Source of the DNA: Aquicella siphonis
Lineage (GTDB): Bacteria; Pseudomonadota; Gammaproteobacteria; DSM-16500
NCBI RefSeq assembly: GCF_902459485.1
Contig: NZ_LR699120.1
Span: 124,001 to 188,000, forward strand
Length of the DNA: 64,000 nt
Direction of reading: 5' to 3'
Shown here: positions 26,054-34,540 of the stretch, in pieces
Numbering within the stretch: the first letter of the stretch is position 1
Layout of the letters: each line of letters starts with the position of its first letter
Notes under the pieces: generated by a model
The model's database searches: none
The model's input: the letters and a program-made list of their open reading frames with translations, nothing else
Told to the model about the DNA's origin: nothing
Program-made: the position numbers and the translations under genes

Positions 26054-26989
26054 TTAAATTTGGTTAATGATTTTAGCTACACGCTTGGAATTGGCTTGTC
26101 CAGCGGTCGCTCTGAATAGTTTCAAATTATTCAAACAGACATACACGACGGTAGGATCACCGATGGGAACAAGATCGCCATCTTTTAAAGCCATGAAATC
26201 CTTTACTTTCATGCTGACGTCGGGCAATGAAACGTTGATTGTCACAATTGAGTCAACAACCTGGGATTTAATGGCGGTACGCCAGAAATCTTTCTCCCTG
26301 TGTCTATGGCCTTCGGCCTTGACGGGAATGAATTGCATCAGGAAGTCTTCGGCTATCATGAGTTTCAAGGTCGTTTCAATTTCATCAAAAAAGATGGATA
26401 ATTCCATCAGGTAAATCTGATCATCCTCATTCAATCCAAGGTTGGTCGCCAGATTCGTGGAAGCTGTTGTTTTGATAATTTCATGATTGACGGCGCCGTA
26501 TTCATGGCCGGCGGTAGCAAAACTTGCCAGGCACATCTGCGCTATTTTTTCCGCGATAATAATGCCGATTTTTCCTGGATTTTCACGCATTTGTTCCTTG
26601 CTATTTAATTTTCCTCCGTAAAGGAGGTTGATTGTCTGATCGAGCAGCGGCATGTCTACGCAGACCATTCCATAATATTCGTTAGGGGAGAGACGAAAGA
26701 TGGAGTAAATGTATTTGTCCGTCTGGTTTTTGAAAACTTCCGAGACTTGAGTTAACTGAAATGTTTTAGTCTTTAATATGGCTCTTTTTCTGAGAAATGA
26801 AGTAATGTCTTTCTCAAACTCGGTTCTAAGAATTTCGTTAATATTGGTTAGCGCGTAAGTATAGTGCTTGCCTTTTTCCTGTTTGGACGCGTCACCTTCG
26901 CCGACTATCTTGCTTAAGTCTTGCTGCTTTTCCTGAGTGACTTTTAAAATTGCATCCACTTCTTCACTTGATAAGACTTGATCACTCAT
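26054..26989 (-). CDS. fliM: Flagellar motor switch protein FliM
   Basis: The protein of 311 residues begins MSDQVLSSEEVDAIL, the FliM N-terminal segment that in chemotactic bacteria binds CheY-P. A CheC-like middle domain follows (YGMVCVDMPLLDQTINLLYGG, IAEKIAQMCLASF), then a C-terminal SpoA domain (TINVSLPDVSMKVKDFMALKDGDLVPIG). The ATG at 26989 is preferred to an in-frame TTG two codons upstream. It heads fliMNOP; no -24/-12 site was found in the 190-base upstream gap. Retention of the N-terminal motif without che genes nearby is worth noting. Confidence 0.94.
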   Translation of the reverse strand: MSDQVLSSEEVDAILKVTQEKQQDLSKIVGEGDASKQEKGKHYTYALTNINEILRTEFEKDITSFLRKRAILKTKTFQLTQVSEVFKNQTDKYIYSIFRLSPNEYYGMVCVDMPLLDQTINLLYGGKLNSKEQMRENPGKIGIIIAEKIAQMCLASFATAGHEYGAVNHEIIKTTASTNLATNLGLNEDDQIYLMELSIFFDEIETTLKLMIAEDFLMQFIPVKAEGHRHREKDFWRTAIKSQVVDSIVTINVSLPDVSMKVKDFMALKDGDLVPIGDPTVVYVCLNNLKLFRATAGQANSKRVAKIINQI

Positions 26990-27178
26990 GTTCAATCATC
27001 CTAATTATTATATTAATCATATATTAAATCAGACTCGGATAAAAGATTGGGCTTTTCTCCGTCTCGCGATTCGGGGTTTGCGGTTTTGGCAACAGAAAGG
27101 ATATTTTATAAACAAAAAAAATATAAATGAATAGATATTGTCATTATTTGTGTGTGCAACATAAGCAAGCGGTGCGGC

Positions 27179-28126
27179 TCAAAGGTTTTGCATATGTTCC
27201 GCTGCCTGATCTGTCAGCAATATGATTTCGATACGCCGGTTCGCGGGATTGTCACCCTGCAAGTTTTCCAGGCTGTCTGTGTCTGCTCCACCTACCACTC
27301 GCAATATCTGTTTTACGTTGACACCATATTTGATCAGTGCCCTGCGCGTGGCATTGGCCCTGTCAGCGGACAGTTCCCAATTACCGTAATTGGCCGTGTC
27401 TGGATATGGAATGGTATCCGTATGTCCAATGATCATGACTTTATTGGGATAGACAGTGATTTGCTTGCTTAGCCAGGCAAGAATATTTTTGGCATATTTT
27501 TCAAAGTCAGTCTTTCCCAGCGAAAACATGGGCTTGTTTTTCAGGTCATTGATAATGATTTTTAAGCCATCTGACGTCACTACGAAATTCAACTGATTTT
27601 TGAACTGGCTGATTTCAGGGTCGTTCTTCATTTTTGTCTCTAATTCAGCTTTCATTTGCATCAACTTTTCCAATTGTTCCTTTTGACTCTGATGCTTTTG
27701 TGTTCCACTAGTGTCTTGCTGGTCTTTCATATCCTTAACCGGATTCTGTGGATTTCCTTGAGTTTCCTCGCTCTGATTCTGAGCTTTATCCAGCACGCCC
27801 AGATTTTTATCCGCGGTATTTTCAGTTTTTTCCTTTAATCCCGTTTCCTTGTAAGTGGACGGCCCCAGCTTGTCAGGTTTGAGAGTATTTGTCCTGCTGA
27901 TATTATCCTGCTTGCTGAATACTTCCTTCAGCGGCTTTTTGAAATATTCTGCGATACCTTGCAGCTGATATTTGTTTAACATCGACAACAGCCACATTAA
28001 TAAAAAAAACGACATCATTGCCGTTACGAAATCCGCATAAGCGATTTTCCATGAACCGCCATGGTGTGTGTTGTGGACTTTTTTGATGCGCTTGACGATT
28101 ATCGCGCGTTTGTTTTCATCATCCAT
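27179..28126 (-). CDS. motB: Flagellar stator protein MotB
   Basis: Starting at MDDENKRAIIVKRIKK, the 315-residue protein has one membrane helix with the proton-accepting aspartate at residue 32 (AYADFVTAMMSFFLLMWLLS). A long Lys/Gln/Asn-rich linker follows (about 70-185), then a C-terminal OmpA-like peptidoglycan-binding domain (MIIGHTDTIPY, ELSADRANATRRALI, NRRIEIIL). The start codon overlaps the motA stop by eight bases (ATGGATGA), so translation is coupled. Reading on upstream of 28126 would run antiparallel through motA coding sequence and is rejected. Confidence 0.94.
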   Translation of the reverse strand: MDDENKRAIIVKRIKKVHNTHHGGSWKIAYADFVTAMMSFFLLMWLLSMLNKYQLQGIAEYFKKPLKEVFSKQDNISRTNTLKPDKLGPSTYKETGLKEKTENTADKNLGVLDKAQNQSEETQGNPQNPVKDMKDQQDTSGTQKHQSQKEQLEKLMQMKAELETKMKNDPEISQFKNQLNFVVTSDGLKIIINDLKNKPMFSLGKTDFEKYAKNILAWLSKQITVYPNKVMIIGHTDTIPYPDTANYGNWELSADRANATRRALIKYGVNVKQILRVVGGADTDSLENLQGDNPANRRIEIILLTDQAAEHMQNL

Positions 28127-29000
28127 TGGTTTCGGTCGCCTTGTTCGCCTTGATTTCCCTGAGAATATCTTCCAATTCCTTGCTGTTTGGGCGCGAATCG
28201 GAATACAGGACTTTTCTCGCCATTTCAACCGCGATCGTCGGGGCGAAATTGTTGGTAGAGGCAAGCAGCACGACTTTCACGGAATGCAGGATTTTGATCG
28301 TGGCCAGCCTGCGATTATCCAGTGAAACAGCGATAGGCGCAGTAAAGCCGTATCCGATCAGTACGCCCAGAAACGTTCCGACCAGGGCTTTGGCAATCAA
28401 TCCGCCTAATTCTTCCGGAGGTATGCCTATGGATTCCATGGTGTGCACAACGCCCATGACGGCGGCGACGATACCAAACGCGGGCATGCTGTCCGCGATC
28501 TTGTTGATGGCGCTGATTGGCAGCTCGGCTTCCCCTTCAAATGTTTCGATGTCAATATCCATGATGGTATCCAGATTATGAATATCTACCCTGCCAGTAA
28601 TGATTAATCGCAAATTATCGCAGAGAAATTCCATGATTTTTGGTTGTTTCTGCACGAGCTTGTATTTGCTGAATAAGGGGCTCTCCTTGTAATTTTCCAC
28701 GTCTGCTTCAATCGCAAGCGCGCCATCGCGGCGGATTTTGTTGGTCAATTCAAAAAACATTGAAAGCAATTCAATATAGAATTTTCGGGAATAAGGGTAA
28801 CCTTTCAGGGTGGAAAGCGAGCCAAGGATGGTTGCCTTGATAACTTTTGCATTGTTACCGATGATAAATGACCCAAGCGCCGCGCCGCCTATAATGACAA
28901 ACTCGACTGGCTGAAACAAGGCATACAGGTGGCCTCCTGCGAGCGCGAATCCGCCAAATACGGAAAACAGGATGATCAGATATCCTATGATTACCAGCAT
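28119..29000 (-). CDS. motA: Flagellar stator protein MotA
   Basis: From the ATG at 29000 the protein is 293 residues, starting MLVIIGYLIILFSVFGGFAL, the standard MotA N-terminus. Four membrane segments are present, with the conserved KSP-like torque loop region and segments DSMPAFGIVAAVMGVVHTMESIG and GTFLGVLIGYGFTAPIA that form the proton channel. An upstream in-frame start would add 25 residues lacking similarity. It follows flgA by 43 bases and overlaps motB. Confidence 0.94.
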   Translation of the reverse strand: MLVIIGYLIILFSVFGGFALAGGHLYALFQPVEFVIIGGAALGSFIIGNNAKVIKATILGSLSTLKGYPYSRKFYIELLSMFFELTNKIRRDGALAIEADVENYKESPLFSKYKLVQKQPKIMEFLCDNLRLIITGRVDIHNLDTIMDIDIETFEGEAELPISAINKIADSMPAFGIVAAVMGVVHTMESIGIPPEELGGLIAKALVGTFLGVLIGYGFTAPIAVSLDNRRLATIKILHSVKVVLLASTNNFAPTIAVEMARKVLYSDSRPNSKELEDILREIKANKATETNG

Positions 29001-29043
29001 GATCGCGTCCCCGCAATAATCCCTGTTAAGACAAGTTATCTGT

Positions 29044-29766
29044 TCAAGCCGATACTTGTGCTTTGTTAGGGCCAATCACAACCGCATCCAGCGTGCGTTT
29101 GGATGATGGATTAAAAACCTTTATTGTCGCATTCAGCGCACCGTCGGATTTGGCGATGCCCTGCATGGTGACGATAACGGCATTTTTCTGTGCAATCAGA
29201 TTGATCACCTGATTTCGGTGCACGAGCAAGGGAATTTGCAAATTCTTTTTTGTCAGAATTGAGCCAGCGGTGATGAGATGAGCCGCTTCATTACCTATGA
29301 CATCTTCCTTGGCGGTGAAAAAACCAGAGTAAAGCCTGTTTTTATTATAGACAGAGAATCCGATGTCATCTTCAGTAATGGTATCCCTGGCGGGTATAGT
29401 GCGTTTTGCGATGATCACTTTTGAAAATATTTGCACGTCAACCGGAACATAAATACGCCAGGGCTGTGGCGAACCGCAGGAAAGCTCGACCGCGGTGATC
29501 TGCTCCGAATTCGTGTTTTGAGGAAATGCGGCTTCAATTTCCCGCGCGCATGCGCTGACCTGGAGAGGGGTATTCGACTGATTTACCTGTACTTCGATGG
29601 ACTCACCCGGGCCCGTCTGGATATTTGTCAGGATAAAAGTCCTGGCCGCGGATTTTAACCGCTCCTGGGATTCGTAGCCTGCAGAAAAAGACAGCTGAGC
29701 GCAAGATAACATGATAGCTAAAAAAACAAATCCCGTGACGCGTCTAATCTCGAATTTGAATAACAT
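29044..29766 (-). CDS. flgA: Flagellar P-ring assembly chaperone FlgA
   Basis: The 240-residue periplasmic protein has a signal peptide (FVFLAIMLSCAQLSFSAG) and the SAF domain of FlgA: VIIAKRTIPARDTITEDDI, then SILTKKNLQIPLLVHRNQVINLIAQ, ending in NPSSKRTLDAVVIGPNKAQV. It aids polymerisation of FlgI into the P ring. It lies between flgN (63 bases upstream) and motA in the same direction, in what appears to be an flgIJ-flgMN-flgA-motAB unit. Confidence 0.92.
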   Translation of the reverse strand: MLFKFEIRRVTGFVFLAIMLSCAQLSFSAGYESQERLKSAARTFILTNIQTGPGESIEVQVNQSNTPLQVSACAREIEAAFPQNTNSEQITAVELSCGSPQPWRIYVPVDVQIFSKVIIAKRTIPARDTITEDDIGFSVYNKNRLYSGFFTAKEDVIGNEAAHLITAGSILTKKNLQIPLLVHRNQVINLIAQKNAVIVTMQGIAKSDGALNATIKVFNPSSKRTLDAVVIGPNKAQVSA

Positions 29767-29829
29767 GAACTCTTCCCCTGATCTTGACTCCCTTGTCGAA
29801 ACGCGGCCTGGAAAAGGAAGCGGCGCCGA

Positions 29830-30294
29830 TTATTTTCCAGGATTGCCATTCTGATCATACACATATTCTATCTCGGAACGGAAGGCGAGCAATTTATCCC
29901 ACACTAATTTGACTTGCAGCATATTGGTGGAAACGATCGTACTGTTGGTTGCGATGCTCTGATAAGCTTTTGCGATTTCCGCTTTCAGCTCTGTCGTTGC
30001 CTGCTCAACCGCTTTTCTGGCTGCGGAATCAAGGCGTTCGGCATGTTTTTCAATTTTTTCCAGAAAGGTATGGGTGTTGGCAAATTGTGGAGCTGATATT
30101 GAATTAATTTCATTCACCAGGTGAGTCAGTTTTTCAATCAGCAAGGCTTTTCTGTCATTGCTAATGGCAATGTCCTGGACAGCGTTATTGGAGAAATGGG
30201 CGACGTCTGAATCCAGAAGTAACTGTATGTCCCGACAATAAAGAATCATTTGCTTGAGCGATGACAAGAGGGAAGCGGCGGATTTATTCAGCAT
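29830..30294 (-). CDS. flgN: Flagellar export chaperone FlgN
   Basis: The 154-residue, largely helical protein has the size and composition of FlgN, the chaperone for hook-associated proteins FlgK and FlgL. Heptad-like stretches cover about 5-135 (for example IEKHAERLDSAARKAVEQATTELKAEI), and LVWDKLLAFRSEIEYVYDQNG closes the protein. Sequence similarity in this family is low, so the call rests mainly on position: it starts six bases after flgM, the universal flgM-flgN arrangement. Confidence 0.82.
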   Translation of the reverse strand: MLNKSAASLLSSLKQMILYCRDIQLLLDSDVAHFSNNAVQDIAISNDRKALLIEKLTHLVNEINSISAPQFANTHTFLEKIEKHAERLDSAARKAVEQATTELKAEIAKAYQSIATNSTIVSTNMLQVKLVWDKLLAFRSEIEYVYDQNGNPGK

Positions 30295-30300
30295 CGCGTG

Positions 30301-30597
30301 TTATCCAATGGTTGAATTGTTTTGATAAAGATGACGATATAATTTTTTGGCTAATTCATCCGTGTCCACTTTGTAATGACCGGCGTCAATTCTTCGCTTG
30401 ATGTCAGATAGTTTGGTGATTTCATCAGTTGAAGTCTCGGCAACCATTAAATCCTGGAATGTTCTAAGCCGGATGTGGACCCCGTCTTCTTTTGCCTGAT
30501 GGAGGGATGCATTTTGCTCCCCTTTAGAGTCGGCTTTTTTGTTAGACAAAATATTGTTCAGATTTTCAACATAATCTAATTTTACTTCGTTTACCAT
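30301..30597 (-). CDS. flgM: Anti-sigma-28 factor FlgM
   Basis: This 98-residue protein begins MVNEVKLDYVENLNN and ends with the FlgM helix pattern TDEITKLSDIKRRIDAGHYKVDTDELAKKLYRHLYQ. It binds FliA until the hook is complete, then is exported through the flagellum. AAGGAG seven bases before the ATG at 30597 fixes the start. It is followed at once by flgN. Its target gene fliA is at 61.6 kb and a sigma-28 promoter precedes fliC. Confidence 0.9.
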   Translation of the reverse strand: MVNEVKLDYVENLNNILSNKKADSKGEQNASLHQAKEDGVHIRLRTFQDLMVAETSTDEITKLSDIKRRIDAGHYKVDTDELAKKLYRHLYQNNSTIG

Positions 30598-30694
30598 TAG
30601 AATTCTCCTTGCCATTCATGCTTGACCTATCCAGTCAAAAATTCGCTTTCCCTATATTCTTTATATCTTGTTCTTTTGCCAAAACTTAAATACT

Positions 30695-31669
30695 TTATTC
30701 CAGCTTCGCGACGATGGCCTTGAATGTGTGACTGGAAAAAATTTTTAATATCTTGTCTGCATAATTTTTGTCCGTGGCAAACCCGGCTTCCTGCAGGGCT
30801 TGAATAAACCGATGCGGATCCGAGGCTTTGTTAAGCGCGTCACTATAACGGCTATTCTGCTTCAGAAATTGAACATAATCATGAAAACTGTCTATGAATG
30901 AATCGTAACTTCTAAATGCAGCTTTTTCCCGAGTCAGAATTCCATCTTTTTGTTCCAGGGTGGACATAAGAGTCGTTTGCTTGTTCCAGGATGGATCTGC
31001 CTTGATGTTGAACAGATTAAAACTGGACTGTTCATGATTGCCAGGCAATATCTTTTTGCCCCAGTTTGTTTCCAGTGCGGCTTGTGCCAGTAGTATTTTG
31101 GGATCAACGCCTATGCTTTTGGCGGCTGATTTTGCGGCGCTCCATAAGGTCTTGACGAATTCGTCCTGGGAGTTGAACGGGGTCTGTTTGTGCGATGCGG
31201 GGGGAAGTTTCTCATATTTCGAAACAATAGTTGCCGAACCCGGATTATTGCTGGTGCGGTCGATATCAAACAATGGCTTGACGTGAATGTTTTCATGCAT
31301 GGCTGCTTCAGCCCGCTGGTTCGCAATCAAATCTGCAGCGGGCTGCTGGGCCTTGTACTGCTGGTTTATGTTCGTTTCCACCATTTGCGCGAACCCGGTT
31401 CCATTGCCGGAGGTCAGCATGGATAATTGCTTGTCTAACATATCCTGATAGAAATCCATTTGATCATTATCAAGCAATCCGCTGGAAAATGCCTTGTTTG
31501 CATCACGCATACTGCGCAATACAATTTGCATCATCATGGATTCAAACTGTTGCGCCACTTCTTTTTTCGCCATATCCGGATTTTTGTTTGACGCGTAACG
31601 CAGACGTTCAAGACTTTGAATGTCGGTGTAAACCCTCGCGTCATTAGCGATTTTATCAATCATATTCAT
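30695..31669 (-). CDS. flgJ: Flagellar rod cap and muramidase FlgJ
   Basis: The 324-residue two-domain protein has an N-terminal rod-binding part (KEVAQQFESMMMQIVLRSMRDANK ... FYQDMLDKQLSM, residues about 35-90) and a C-terminal glucosaminidase-type domain (about 165-324). The catalytic glutamate is E200 in LLAQAALETNWGKKIL, and the family's FNLFNIKAD and FRSYDSF follow. It caps the growing rod and cuts peptidoglycan. GAGGAG overlapping the flgI stop provides the ribosome binding site. Confidence 0.94.
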   Translation of the reverse strand: MNMIDKIANDARVYTDIQSLERLRYASNKNPDMAKKEVAQQFESMMMQIVLRSMRDANKAFSSGLLDNDQMDFYQDMLDKQLSMLTSGNGTGFAQMVETNINQQYKAQQPAADLIANQRAEAAMHENIHVKPLFDIDRTSNNPGSATIVSKYEKLPPASHKQTPFNSQDEFVKTLWSAAKSAAKSIGVDPKILLAQAALETNWGKKILPGNHEQSSFNLFNIKADPSWNKQTTLMSTLEQKDGILTREKAAFRSYDSFIDSFHDYVQFLKQNSRYSDALNKASDPHRFIQALQEAGFATDKNYADKILKIFSSHTFKAIVAKLE

Positions 31670-31675
31670 GGCTCC

Positions 31676-32884
31676 TCATATGATCTCCAGATCAGCATGC
31701 AGCGCGCCTGCGGCTTTGATGGCTTCCAGAATGGCGATGATATCGCCCGGAGCGGCACCTACGCTGTTAATCGCATTCACCAGGTCATTTAGGGAAGCTC
31801 CCGGCGCAAAGAGGAACGCATGATTTTGTGTCTGGTTAATACTGATATCAGACGCCTTGCCTGTCACAGTCTTGCCGGACGCGAATGCATTGGGCTGGCT
31901 GACATAAGGCCGCTCTGAAATGACTACGGATAGATTGCCATGCGCGACGGCGACGGGAGAAATAGACACATTCTGGTCTACCACAATGGTGCCGGTTCTG
32001 GAATTGGCGATGACACGTGCGCGTATGTCTGCCGGCTGCATTTTGATATTTTCAATTCGTGAAATAATGGGGACATATTGGCTCATCAAGCGTTTGTCGT
32101 AATAAGTGCTTTGATAGTGGTCTTCTTCACTTTTATAAGAGGCGGTGTCGCCATGATAGACGGGTATGTCATTGGGGTCTAAACGCAGATTATGGATTTT
32201 GACCCGTACGGAACTCGCGTCCAGGGCGTGGGCTACTTTGCGTCCGAATTCATGATTGATGGCTTGTTCAATGCGCTCAGCAGTGGTGAAATCAGGGTTT
32301 GACAGTTCGAAGGTGATGGCGCCGTCCTTGACAAACGGCATATCTATGGTTTTTTCTATCGTGGCGCCGTTAGGGATGCGGCCGCTGCTGGTGGAATTGA
32401 CAATGACTTTCGAACCGTCGCTTCCCTGTGCTCCAAATCCGGATACCACCACGCTCCCTTGTGCTACGGCATACGTCTGACCATCGGCACCGCGTAACGG
32501 TGTCATCAATAATTCACCGCTTCTCAAACTGGTCGCGTTACCTAATGATGCCACGGTCACATCCAGTTTCTGGCCGATTCTGGCGAATGGGGGCAGAGAC
32601 GCGCTCAAGGCGACGGCGGCCACATTCTTGAGCTGCAAATTGACGCCAACGGGCAGGCGTATGCCGAATTGCAGCAACATGTTCGTGAAGCTTTGCTGGG
32701 TGAAAGGTGTCTGGTTCACACGATCTCCTGTGCCGTCCAAACCGACAACAAGGCCATAACCTACCAGTTGATTGTCGCGGACACCGGCAAGATTGGTGAT
32801 GTCCTTGATTCGCGTGGAATAAGAAATAGATATTGGCAATATCAGACCGGCAAATAAAAACAGATATCTGGTCAAGCGCATCAT
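31676..32884 (-). CDS. flgI: Flagellar P-ring protein FlgI
   Basis: From the ATG at 32884 (after AAGGTGG) the protein is 402 residues: a signal peptide, then RIKDITNLAGVRDNQLVGYGLVVGLDGTGD, the invariant FlgI N-terminus, and GTIVVDQNVSISPVAVAHGNL and ASLNDLVNAINSVGAAPGDIIAILEAIKAAGALHADLEII near the end. Relatives are about 365 residues; an extra stretch at about 235-265 (DPNDIPVYHGDTASYKSEED is its start) accounts for most of the difference. In most gammaproteobacteria flgI follows flgH; here flgIJ is a separate unit with its own sigma-54 promoter. Confidence 0.94.
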   Translation of the reverse strand: MMRLTRYLFLFAGLILPISISYSTRIKDITNLAGVRDNQLVGYGLVVGLDGTGDRVNQTPFTQQSFTNMLLQFGIRLPVGVNLQLKNVAAVALSASLPPFARIGQKLDVTVASLGNATSLRSGELLMTPLRGADGQTYAVAQGSVVVSGFGAQGSDGSKVIVNSTSSGRIPNGATIEKTIDMPFVKDGAITFELSNPDFTTAERIEQAINHEFGRKVAHALDASSVRVKIHNLRLDPNDIPVYHGDTASYKSEEDHYQSTYYDKRLMSQYVPIISRIENIKMQPADIRARVIANSRTGTIVVDQNVSISPVAVAHGNLSVVISERPYVSQPNAFASGKTVTGKASDISINQTQNHAFLFAPGASLNDLVNAINSVGAAPGDIIAILEAIKAAGALHADLEII

Positions 32885-32917
32885 AGCCCACCTTGAGAGC
32901 ACACTTGATATCAGATA

Positions 32918-32933
32918 TGCAAATTTCATGCCA
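32918..32933 (-). promoter_or_regulatory. Sigma-54 promoter of flgIJ
   Basis: On the minus strand the site reads TGGCATGAAATTTGCA, matching the -24/-12 consensus TGGCAYR-N4-TTGCA with the required ten bases between GG and GC. Transcription would start about 23 bases before the flgI ATG. Confidence 0.82.
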
Positions 32934-33020
32934 CAATTCCGTTGCCGCACACTTTTGTTTGAATGGGTGTAGTGATACCATGAGAGAATCAAGCGCGAAT
33001 CCGTGCAGACAGGATGTCAC

Positions 33021-34412
33021 ATGAAGGTGCAAACACCCGGTTCCGATAAACAAAATCAGCTTTTATCAAACACTGATTCCGCCACTCTGTCGCAACTCTC
33101 TGCGCCTACAGATTTTTTCTCGGATATCATCACCAGCATGTTATCAGTATCCGCCGCACAAATGAACAAAGAATCCGAATCCCGGCCGGCGGGTGAAGCG
33201 TTGCTTGAGAATAAGGAAAATCATGCCCAGGAGGTGCCCGCGCCTGTTGAGGGTGTCTCTGGTTTGTTATCAGACATATTGACCAGTCTGGCAGCCGCGT
33301 CTTTTGCTGCGGGGCGGGATGCACAGGCCCATTCAGGCGAGATGCAAGTGCGGACGCCGTTGCAAAACCAGGGTACGGCGCTTCAGGCTGATCCAGCTTA
33401 TAAACCCGGCATTTCTGGGGGAGCGTCATTCGCGCAAAAAACCGTGATGACATCCGCTTCCCTGCGGGAAAAAGTGCCGGCCGCAGAACCCGGCTTTGCA
33501 AGCCGTCAAAGCGCGGCTGATCCGTCTTTATCAAAACCTATGGCGGCAAGTTCAGACAAGGTATCCGCATCCGATCTCGCCTATGTCGTGCCTGAATCGG
33601 CAGCGAGCGATGATGTGAAACCGGCAGCTTCCAGGATAAATGTTGTTCGTGACCTGCAGCGGATAGCAGGAGAAGAGAGCTTGCGCCAGCCCATGGCTGA
33701 CTTCCCTAGGGTTGAGTCCGATAACCTGGATTTGGGTTTACTCAGACCTCACGGCTTGGAAGCGGTTGTCAGTCGGGCACCTGCCACAATGTCCCGTCAA
33801 GATGACGGTACAGGGGACGTGACCGTTTACCATTTCGATAAAGGACCGAGCTTGTACACACTGGATACAGGAAACAGATATGCAGACGCCCTGGTGCAAA
33901 TGGGAAGTGTGATGCAAAATCAGATTTCACAAACTTTGAGTGAGGATCGGTCATTTCTGCAGTCGCTGCCTGCGTCCCGTGAAACACATGATCCTGATCA
34001 TGAATTAAAAATTGATTGGTTTCCGGCTTCTGCCGATATGCCGGGCGAAGAATCCTATATCGCCAATATCAAGATTCATCCTCCTGAACTGGGTTCAGTC
34101 ATGGCCAAATTAAAAATAGATAAAAATGGCGCCCAATTGATTTTGCTTGCAGAAAATCAGCGTGTAAAAGAAATAGTTGAATTAAATTTGCCACATTTAA
34201 GGGAAGGTTTCCAGAAAATGGACATACAGATTTCACACATACAAGTGGATGTCCAATCTTCATCTTCCGGTACAAATGATCAAAATACAGAACAACGGAA
34301 GACTCCTGATTTGTTTATAAGCGATCAAGATCAGGCAGGTATAGACAAGCAGCCTGAGATATCGTCTTCTTCCGTCAAGCACGTCAATTCACTTATAGAT
34401 ACCTACGCCTAA
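33021..34412 (+). CDS. fliK: Flagellar hook-length control protein FliK
   Basis: The 463-residue protein has a long low-complexity N-terminal part rich in Ser, Ala, Gln and Glu (secreted ruler region). It ends in the Flg_hook domain (about 325-410) with YIANIKIHPPELGSVMAKLKI (family signature L.P..LG.v.v.l) and LPHLREGFQKMDIQI. It measures hook length and switches the export gate. The ATG at 33021 follows AGGA; an in-frame GTG at 33003 would add six residues. It is divergent from flgI, and its own promoter was not identified. Confidence 0.85.
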   Translation: MKVQTPGSDKQNQLLSNTDSATLSQLSAPTDFFSDIITSMLSVSAAQMNKESESRPAGEALLENKENHAQEVPAPVEGVSGLLSDILTSLAAASFAAGRDAQAHSGEMQVRTPLQNQGTALQADPAYKPGISGGASFAQKTVMTSASLREKVPAAEPGFASRQSAADPSLSKPMAASSDKVSASDLAYVVPESAASDDVKPAASRINVVRDLQRIAGEESLRQPMADFPRVESDNLDLGLLRPHGLEAVVSRAPATMSRQDDGTGDVTVYHFDKGPSLYTLDTGNRYADALVQMGSVMQNQISQTLSEDRSFLQSLPASRETHDPDHELKIDWFPASADMPGEESYIANIKIHPPELGSVMAKLKIDKNGAQLILLAENQRVKEIVELNLPHLREGFQKMDIQISHIQVDVQSSSSGTNDQNTEQRKTPDLFISDQDQAGIDKQPEISSSSVKHVNSLIDTYA

Positions 34413-34471
34413 ATGGGTCTTCACTCGCGCCTATGCTCGGTTTTGTGCCTGATTTATTCCTGAAAATAAAT

Positions 34472-34498
34472 TTAAGGATATGCGTTCAGCGGCGATAA
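34472..34498 (+). promoter_or_regulatory. Sigma-28 (FliA) promoter of fliC
   Basis: TTAA (34472-34475), exactly 15 bases, then GGCGATAA (34491-34498) match the FliA consensus TAAA-N15-GCCGATAA. It lies 42 bases before the flagellin start codon. Confidence 0.85.
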
Positions 34499-34540
34499 GC
34501 AGTAAGGAAGCAGCTGAATTTAAATCTTAAGGAGATTCAT

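Noticed and set aside
28127-28264. Upstream extension of the motB reading frame
   Set aside because: It lies in another frame of motA; MotB similarity begins at the ATG at 28126, giving the canonical Asp32.
32885-32992. Upstream extension of the flgI reading frame
   Set aside because: It runs over the sigma-54 site at 32918-32933, and the signal peptide starts at the ATG at 32884 with AAGGTGG upstream.
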